From an uncultured Lachnospiraceae bacterium (GTDB lineage: Bacteria > Bacillota > Clostridia > Lachnospirales > Lachnospiraceae), in the NCBI GenBank assembly GCA_910587085.1, contig CAJUMC010000002.1, forward strand, positions 117,567 through 137,378: DNA of 19,812 nucleotides, read 5' to 3'. Position numbers and translations under genes: made by a program. The notes under the pieces were generated by a model. That model was not told the origin of the DNA. It was given only the letters and a program-made list of their open reading frames with translations, and made no database searches. Of this stretch, positions 14,487-19,812 are shown piece by piece. How positions within the stretch are numbered: the stretch's first letter is position 1; the number at the start of each line of letters is the position of its first letter.

Positions 14487-15542
14487 ATGGATGGCAACAG
14501 AGGAAATGAGAGCAGGCCGGTAACGATATATGATATAGCGAAGGAAGCAAATGTGTCGGCAGCCACCGTTTCGCGTGTACTGACAAACAGCACAAACGTG
14601 CGGAAGGATAAAAGAGAGCGGATTCTGGAGCTTATAGAAAAATATAATTTCAGGCCGAATGCAATGGCACGGGGCCTGGTGGACACGAGGAGCAAAACGA
14701 TCGGCATTATGGTGGCCGATGTGCGGAATCCGTTTTATTCCGAGCTGTTTGTAGCCTGTGAGGCAGCGGCTGCGCGGCGCGGCTATACGGTGCTTCTGTG
14801 CAATTCCTACTGCGATAAGGCTCAGGAGAAAATTCTGCTGGAAAAGCTGACGGAGAAGCGGGTGGACGCGATTATTCAGATGGGGGGACGGGTGGATGAG
14901 GTCTGCACGAACCGGGAATATGCGGAGCATGTGAAACGGATGACGCGGAATATTCCGATGCTCGTTACCGGAAAGCTCGACGGCACGGACTGCTACCAGA
15001 TTCAGATTGATGCGGCGCAGTCAATGGAGATTATTATGGATTATCTGACGGGGCTGGGACATGAAAGAATTGCTTTTCTCGGCGGTTACGGCAATGTTAT
15101 ATCCACAAACGAAAAAGAGACGGTGTACCGCCGGATACTGAAGGAGCGCGGAATTCGGCTCGGGGAACTGTACCGTCAGGAGGGCAGTTATGATTATCCA
15201 TGCGGATACGCCGCGATGAATGCGATGCTTGAGGCGGGGGAGCGCCCGACGGCGGTTATTGCCATCAATGAATGCGCGGCAATCGGAGTAATGGCGGGCG
15301 CGCGGGAGCACAGGCTGCGGATTCCCGAGGATATCTCGGTGGTCAGCTATGACAATACTTTTCTGGCGGAGCTTGTCACGCCCCGGCTGACGGGCGTCGA
15401 TTATGATTACCAGGAGTTCGGCGAACTGCTGATCCGCTCTGCAGTGGCAGCGATTGAGGGCGAAAAGCTCCCGAAAATCCAGTATATCCGCACGAAACTG
15501 GTGGTGGGAGAAACGACGGGGCGGGCGGAAGGCACGCCGTAG
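14487..15542 (+). CDS. LacI family transcriptional regulator
   Basis: A 351-residue sugar-responsive DNA-binding protein. Helix-turn-helix: residues 13-33 (TIYDIAKEANVSAATVSRVL). Hinge helix with the minor-groove leucine: about 57-66 (RPNAMARGLV). A periplasmic-binding-protein-like effector domain follows from about 70 (KTIGIMVADVRNPFYSEL) through the SVVSYDNTFLAELVTPRLTGV segment near 290-310. CG-centred palindromes of the kind LacI-family proteins bind flank the promoters of the adjacent galactosidase and sugar-binding-protein genes, so it is the natural local regulator of both. The inducer is unknown, probably a galactoside or its breakdown product. A separate terminator follows. It is intact and ends with TAG. 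Confidence 0.94.
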   Translation: MDGNRGNESRPVTIYDIAKEANVSAATVSRVLTNSTNVRKDKRERILELIEKYNFRPNAMARGLVDTRSKTIGIMVADVRNPFYSELFVACEAAAARRGYTVLLCNSYCDKAQEKILLEKLTEKRVDAIIQMGGRVDEVCTNREYAEHVKRMTRNIPMLVTGKLDGTDCYQIQIDAAQSMEIIMDYLTGLGHERIAFLGGYGNVISTNEKETVYRRILKERGIRLGELYRQEGSYDYPCGYAAMNAMLEAGERPTAVIAINECAAIGVMAGAREHRLRIPEDISVVSYDNTFLAELVTPRLTGVDYDYQEFGELLIRSAVAAIEGEKLPKIQYIRTKLVVGETTGRAEGTP

Positions 15543-15579
15543 GACAGGAAGAGATGATTCAGGCAAAGCTGAGGCAGCG

Positions 15580-15611
15580 CCGGGCAGGGGAATTTCCCTG
15601 CCCGGTTTTTT
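15580..15611 (+). terminator. Intrinsic terminator after the LacI-family regulator
   Basis: A 10-bp perfect stem CCGGGCAGGG / CCCTGCCCGG with a 6-nt loop, followed directly by TTTTTT (15606-15611). It separates the regulator from the galactosidase promoter. Confidence 0.93.
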
Positions 15612-15699
15612 GCGGAGCAGATTTCGGGAAGAGAAATAATATCGCTTGTAAATAATGCACAATATACAGATGACTGGTATATGCATTGCGCACAAATCA

Positions 15700-15711
15700 G
15701 AAACCGGTTTC
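15700..15711. promoter_or_regulatory. Upstream operator of the GH35 gene
   Basis: GAAACCGGTTTC is a perfect 12-bp palindrome with a central CG, ending 10 nt before the -35 box. The same spacing occurs at 17717-17728. It also loosely resembles a CcpA cre site. Confidence 0.75.
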
Positions 15712-15721
15712 AAAAAAGCGG

Positions 15722-15751
15722 TTGACGAAATCTTAGTGATAAGTGTAAAAT
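15722..15751 (+). promoter_or_regulatory. Sigma-A promoter for the GH35 gene
   Basis: TTGACG (15722-15727), an 18-nt spacer and TAAAAT (15746-15751), bracketed by operators at 15700-15711 and 15761-15772. Confidence 0.75.
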
Positions 15752-15760
15752 AGAATAAGT

Positions 15761-15772
15761 GAAACCGATTGC
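15761..15772. promoter_or_regulatory. Downstream operator of the GH35 gene
   Basis: GAAACCGATTGC starts 9 nt after the -10 box, across the predicted transcription start. Its centre is 61 bp from the upstream operator, close to six helical turns, which would permit a repression loop. Confidence 0.72.
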
Positions 15773-15824
15773 AAAAACAGCGGAATAGACAAAGCTTCCG
15801 CGAAAGTGAAAGGGGGCAGCGGCA

Positions 15825-17575
15825 TTGGGTATCTTTGAGATCCGCGACAAATTCTATCTGAACAACAGACCGTTTCAAATAATTTCCGGAGCGATCCACT
15901 ATTTCAGGACGGTGCCGGAGTACTGGCTGGACCGGCTGGAAAAGCTGAAGGCCATGGGCTGCAACACCGTCGAGACCTACATACCGTGGAATATGCACGA
16001 GCCGAAGAAGGGAGAGTTCCGCTTTGACGGAATGCTGGACATCGGCAAGTTTGTGAGAATGGCGCAGGAACTTGGACTCTATGTGATTTTGAGACCGTCG
16101 CCCTATATCTGTGCCGAATGGGAGTTCGGAGGGCTTCCGGCATGGCTGCTGGCGGAGGACGGCATGCGGCTGCGCGTAAGTTGTGAACCGTTTTTGAAGC
16201 ATGTGCGGGATTATTACAAGGTACTGCTCCCGAGGCTGGCTCCGATGCAGATCACGCAGGGCGGCCCGGTGATTCTCATGCAGGTGGAGAACGAGTACGG
16301 CTATTATGCAACCGACCCGGATTATCTTCGGATGATGCGGGATATCATGCGCGAATACGGTATCGAGGTGCCTTTCGTCACATCCGATGGTCCTTACGCG
16401 GAAAGCATGAACGCGGGAAAGCTGGACGGAGCACTGCCAACAGGAAATTTCGGTTCAAGGACGGACGAGCGATTTTCCCTGTTTCAGCGCTACACGGAAG
16501 GCGGTCCGCTGATGTGTACGGAATTCTGGGTCGGGTAGTTCGACCACTGGGGCAACGGCGGGCATAAGCGCGGAAATCTTGAGGAGAGTGCCGCGGATCT
16601 CGACCGGATGCTGGCGCTTGGAAACGTCAATATCTACATGTTTGAAGGCGGCACCAATTTCGGATTTATGAACGGCTCAAATTATTATGACGAGCTGACG
16701 CCGGACGTGACTTCCTACGATTACGATGCGCTGCTGACGGAGGACGGACAGATTACGGAGAAATACCGCCGTTATCAGCAGATAATTGCAAAATATGTCG
16801 AAGTGCCCAAGGTCAGGCTTACGACCGAAATAAAAAGACGCTCCTACGGGGAACTTGAAGCAGAGGCAAAAGTCAGCCTGTTTTCCGTTCTGGACGATCT
16901 CAGCAGCCCTGTCGAAAGTCCGTTTACGCAGCCGATGGAAAAGCTCGGGCAGAGCTACGGCTATATCCTGTACCGCTCGCCGCTGGCGACGGAGGAGAAG
17001 CTGGAACGCATCCGCCTCTGGCGGGCGAACGACCGCGCGCATATTTTTGTGGACAGAAAGCCGCTGCGGTGCTTTACGACAGGGAGCTTCTGGAGGAAAG
17101 GAGATTTTCACCGGCCATTGAACTGCGGCAGGACTCGGTTCTTGATATTCTTGTGGAAAATATGGGGCGCGTTAATTTCGGTCCGTATATGGAACTGCAG
17201 CAGAAGGGCATCGCTCACTGCGTCCAGGTCAACGGGCATATCCGCAGCGGCTGGCAGCAGTATACGCTTCCGCTCGACAATACGGAGCGGATTGATTTTT
17301 CGAAGGATTATATCGAGAATACACCGGCTTTCTACCGGTTCTTCTTCGAGGTGGATGAGCCGGGAGATACGTTCCTTGATTTTGCCGGCTGGGGAAAGGG
17401 CTGCGCGTTTCTGAACGGATTTCATCTGGGCCGTTTCTGGGAAATCGGTCCGCAGAAGCGCCTCTATATTCCGGCACCTCTGCTGCGGCGCGGAAAAAAC
17501 GAGATTATCCTGTTTGAGACCGAGGGCAGGGCGGCGGGCAGCATTGTGCTGAGGGATGAGCCGGATATCGGGTAG
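15825..17575 (+). pseudogene. GH35 beta-galactosidase, broken by an amber codon and a frameshift
   Basis: Restored, this is a glycoside hydrolase family 35 beta-galactosidase of about 584 residues, a normal length, with no signal peptide. It begins at a TTG after AGGGGG (MGIFEIRDKFYL). The N-terminal TIM barrel has FQIISGAIHYFR, RPSPYICAEWEFGGLPAWLL, the acid/base E157 in ENEYGYY and the nucleophile E233 in CTEFWVG. Codon 238 (16536-16538) is TAG where the family has Trp (EFWVGWFDHWG); the frame then continues as FDHWGNGGHKRGN. Near 17064-17068 one G appears lost (CCGCTG-CGGTG for expected CCGCTGGCGGTG). The frame changes there and resumes as VLYDRELLEERRF through to the natural end at 17575. 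As read, the first product stops five residues after the nucleophile and should be inactive. Confidence 0.9.
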
Positions 17576-17716
17576 CCGTCACGGCGAAACGATCCGCAAA
17601 GCAAAAGCGGCAGTTAAAAACAGCATAAAAAGAATACGGCTTCGTAGATTTTTAACAAAGTATTTGTGCAATATCACTAAAAATACAAAAGAAAACAGTG
17701 AAAAACCAACAATTAA

Positions 17717-17728
17717 GCAACCGATTGC
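17717..17728. promoter_or_regulatory. Upstream operator of the sugar-binding protein gene
   Basis: GCAACCGATTGC, a near-palindrome with a central CG, ends 10 nt before the -35 box, exactly as at the galactosidase promoter. Confidence 0.72.
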
Positions 17729-17738
17729 AAAAATAAAG

Positions 17739-17768
17739 TTGACATTATGTGTGCATAATGCTTACAAT
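17739..17768 (+). promoter_or_regulatory. Sigma-A promoter for the sugar-binding protein gene
   Basis: TTGACA (17739-17744), an 18-nt spacer and TACAAT (17763-17768). A second perfect inverted repeat, ATTATG-TGTG-CATAAT, lies at 17744-17759 inside the spacer. The start would be near 17775, with AAGGAGG before the ATG at 17839. Confidence 0.8.
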
Positions 17769-17776
17769 ATAAATAT

Positions 17777-17788
17777 GAAATCGGTTGC
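17777..17788. promoter_or_regulatory. Downstream operator of the sugar-binding protein gene
   Basis: GAAATCGGTTGC starts 8 nt after the -10 box and lies 60 bp, centre to centre, from the upstream operator. Confidence 0.72.
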
Positions 17789-17838
17789 ACGAAGTAAATA
17801 TGCTGAACCAGTTCGGACAACGATAAGGAGGAAGCGAT

Positions 17839-19140
17839 ATGAGAAAAAAGAAATTTGGTGCATTGCTGATGAGCGCGTGTATGGCAGTCAGTCTGACTGC
17901 GTGCGGCGGGGACAGCGGTAAGGAACCGGCGCCGACCAGCGGGACTCCGACCCAGGGCGGGGATGAGGCGAAGCCGACCGACGCTCCGGAACCGACCAAG
18001 GCGGATACGGCAGAGCCGACGAAGACTGACGAGCCGGAGCCGACGAAGGAAGTCAGTGTTCCGCAGGGAGATCCGGTTGTCATCCGTTACGGCACACACT
18101 GGGTGCGGGACCTTGACCCGAACTTTGTGGACGAGGTGAGCGGCGAATATACGATGGAAGAGAGCAAGCGGCAGGCTTCGCTCGTAGCGCTGGCCGCAGT
18201 CAAGGAGCAGCTCAACGTAGAATTCGAATTTATCCAGTACAGCGCAAATACGACGGAGGAGCTGATGACAAGCGTGCTTGCGGGCAACCCGGTCTGCGAT
18301 CTGGCCCTGATCTGGGGCGGCGCGGAGGGCATTATTCTCGCACAGAACGTACTGCAGCAGCTGGACAATTACTCCTATATATTCGAGGACGAGGAGACGT
18401 CCTGGATGTTCTATGACAAGCTTTACGGACACAATTACCTGATGTCCAACGTTGTCCGCTACAAGCAGCGCTGGCCGCTGATCTTCAACATCACCATGAT
18501 CGAAAAGGTGGATTCCCTCAAAGATGAGAATGGCAAAACCATTACTCCGATGGATCACTATCTGAACGGCACCTGGACCTAGAGCACCTTTACGGATTAC
18601 CTGACAAAGATCCAGGCATATTATGCGAATACGCCGGCGCCGGAAGGCTCGAAGCACGATACGGTTCAAGCATACGAGACGGATCATCGCTTTGCAGGTC
18701 TTTCCGCAATGTATTCCGCGGGCGGCGCGATCTTCGGCAGCTCCGGTCTTGAGCCGGATTCTGAGGCATCCGTCAAGGCCATGAAGTATATTGAGGATCT
18801 GTTTGCAAAGAAGCTTCTGGTAGATCCTGACGTTTACGATGACGGCAAGGGTACGCCGCAGTGGACGGAGGCGGCTAATGATTTCGGCAGAGGTTCCACG
18901 GTATTTACGGACTGCCCTGACTGGTGGATCGGCGGCGTTGCGGGCTCCGCGGCGGAACGCGGCGAGATTGTCGGCATCGTTCCGTGGCCGAGAGAGGACT
19001 CTCTGAGCGTGGATGATCCGGAGTACACGCAGGCCATCACGCTCGGCGATTCCGTGGGCGTGCTCAAGGGCGTCAGCCCGGAGAAAACGGAGCTTGCGCT
19101 GAAGGCCTACGCTCTGTACTGGACCTCCGTTATGAAGTGA
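17839..19140 (+). pseudogene. ABC transporter sugar-binding lipoprotein, interrupted by an amber codon and probably truncated
   Basis: An extracellular solute-binding protein for a carbohydrate ABC transporter. The signal peptide ends in lipobox LTAC with lipidated C22 (KKKFGALLMSACMAVSLTAC). A Pro/Thr/Glu linker follows at about 29-74 and the binding domain begins near 78. AAGGAGG precedes the ATG. Codon 248 (18580-18582) is TAG in GTWT-stop-STFTDYL, where a Trp is expected, and the same frame continues open to the TGA at 19138-19140. The 433 residues end at ALYWTSVMK, shorter than I would expect for this type, and IS110-type DNA lies directly beyond. The insertion probably removed the C-terminus, and with it any adjacent transporter permease genes. 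The operators tie it to the LacI regulator and the galactosidase. Confidence 0.85.
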
Positions 19141-19199
19141 CTTTTGTCAAGAGGTAATTTTTGAAAATTATAAACTTTTTCCCTAACCTCTGACAAAGC

Positions 19200-19558
19200 C
19201 CACATTTGTTCCCTGAAGATATCTTAGAGAAGCCCTTTGTTTAACAGTTCCCGGCATTTGGCCATTCCGTTATTCGTGGATTGGTTACCTACAGGTCAAT
19301 GGTCCGCCGTGGGTTCTGCTGTCCTAAATCGTGGATCAATGCTTCTGCACTGCCAACAAGGAGGTGCCGCAGATAACCCGAACCTTGAAGTTCCAAAAGA
19401 CTCCTTCAAGATATCTCCTGTTTTTTGTTAATAGTTGCTGCGGATTATGCAGCTGCGCCTGCTTAATCCGCTTGACTGCCATCCATCAGGATGACAGCTG
19501 GCTGTCAAGGGCTGCGCAGCAGTTTATTTACTCTTGACGGGCAGATGGCAGGCTGATA
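19200..19558 (-). ncRNA. Candidate IS110/IS1111 guide (bridge/seek) RNA region
   Basis: A non-coding segment downstream of the transposase stop with dense stem-loop potential: GCGGATTATGCAG / CTGCTTAATCCGC (19440-19452 with 19459-19471, one mismatch); CATCC-ATCA-GGATG (19480-19493); TGACAGC-TG-GCTGTCA (19492-19507); the palindrome GCTGCGCAGC (19511-19520); and CTTGAAG / CTTCAAG near 19384-19410. IS1111-type elements encode their target-specifying RNA in this 3' region. RNA boundaries and strand are inferred, not seen. Confidence 0.42.
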
Positions 19559-19812
19559 TCACGCTATACGGATGTTATCCGTCATCATACCCCATATAAA
19601 GCACGCAAGTTCCCTTGCGACTGCCGTTACCGCCACATTCTTTTTCTTGCCATGCCTTATCATTTTGTAATACTTCCTTCTTAGCCTTTCGTTTGCTTTG
19701 TCTGCATACGCAATCACCTCTGGCGGATTCCCGCTCTGCCTTGCCTTTAAATCTTTTGATTTATGGCCGACCGCTCCCTTACAGATCCCTTTGGAAGCCT
19801 CAATCAGCAGTT
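19559..19812 (-). CDS. IS110-family transposase, C-terminal part (partial)
   Basis: The 5' part lies beyond the window edge. The 83 visible residues begin LLIEASKGICKGAVGHKSKD, with KARQSGNPPEVIAYADKANERL in the middle (not quoted in full), then YYKMIRHGKKKNVAVTAVAR and ELACFIWGMMTDNIRIA before TGA. This pattern (a glycine-rich helix, a YAxxANERL-like segment, VAVTAVARELACFIWGMM) is the Transposase_20 C-terminal domain of IS110 recombinases. That domain acts with an N-terminal RuvC-like DEDD domain, not visible here, to move the element by a serine-nucleophile mechanism. Nothing in the visible part looks damaged, so the element may be active. Confidence 0.87.
   Translation of the reverse strand, partial: LLIEASKGICKGAVGHKSKDLKARQSGNPPEVIAYADKANERLRRKYYKMIRHGKKKNVAVTAVARELACFIWGMMTDNIRIA

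Larger units (their letters stand above)
19141..19812 (-). mobile_element. Partial IS110-family insertion sequence (3' end)
   Basis: The transposase C-terminus is on the minus strand, followed in its transcription direction by about 418 nt of non-coding DNA reaching the end of the binding-protein gene. The exact outer end is not proven. It is placed at 19141 because the binding-protein frame stops there and an imperfect inverted repeat begins (CTTTTGTCAAGAGGTAA with TAACCTCTGACAAAG, 19141-19157 and 19184-19198). The other end lies outside the window. IS110-family elements typically lack long terminal inverted repeats, in line with the absence of any here. The long 3' non-coding region points to the IS1111 subgroup. 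Confidence 0.72.

Noticed and set aside
16536..18582. Genome-wide reassignment of TAG to tryptophan or pyrrolysine
   Set aside because: Five intact genes in the window end in TAG at their natural C-termini, TGG is used freely for Trp, and pyrrolysine would not replace Trp. Kept only as a low-odds suppression question.
19237..19537. Two short plus-strand frames (64 and 68 codons) in the IS non-coding region
   Set aside because: They are cysteine-rich, overlap each other in different frames, lack good ribosome sites and coincide with predicted stem-loops.

Overview
The window looks like chromosomal DNA from a Gram-positive Clostridia bacterium, most likely Lachnospiraceae. The evidence is strong AGGAGG-type ribosome sites, sigma-A-like promoters, PadR/HAAS genes, a clostridial-order fatty acid cluster, a GH35 beta-galactosidase, a lipoprotein sugar-binding protein and moderately high GC. 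The taxonomic call is inference from gene content; no rRNA or tRNA is present.

Layout. 1-2.6 kb: a PadR regulator followed by a HAAS/DUF4097 protein built from 11-residue repeats and a 19-residue-period beta-solenoid, closed by a terminator. 2.6-2.9 kb: a small unrecognised minus-strand gene. 3.1-4.7 kb: pyruvate kinase with its own promoter and a long leader. 4.8-5.8 kb: an ECF-type sigma factor overlapping a small membrane protein, a candidate anti-sigma factor. 6.0-13.6 kb: a type II fatty acid synthesis cluster fabD-fabG-fabF-accB-fabZ-accC-accD-accA, ended by a 16-bp perfect hairpin. Together these genes make malonyl-CoA (AccABCD), load it on ACP (FabD) and run condensation, ketoreduction and dehydration (FabF, FabG, FabZ). 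acpP, fabH and an enoyl reductase are not in the window.

13.8-14.1 kb: an AT-rich, N-terminally truncated GNAT acetyltransferase. 14.4-19.1 kb: a sugar-utilisation locus made of a LacI-family regulator, a GH35 beta-galactosidase and an ABC sugar-binding lipoprotein. The last two have near-identical promoters, each bracketed by two copies of a 12-bp CG-centred palindrome about 60 bp apart. A related copy sits just after the regulator's own -10 box. Both structural genes are broken: each carries an in-frame TAG where the family is expected to have tryptophan, and the galactosidase also has a 1-nt frameshift.

19.14 kb to the end: the 3' part of an IS110-family element. The transposase C-terminus is on the minus strand and runs off the window. 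About 418 nt of structured non-coding DNA lies between the transposase stop and the end of the binding-protein gene. That long 3' non-coding region is where IS1111-type members encode their guide (bridge/seek) RNA, and it is the most interesting mobile feature here.
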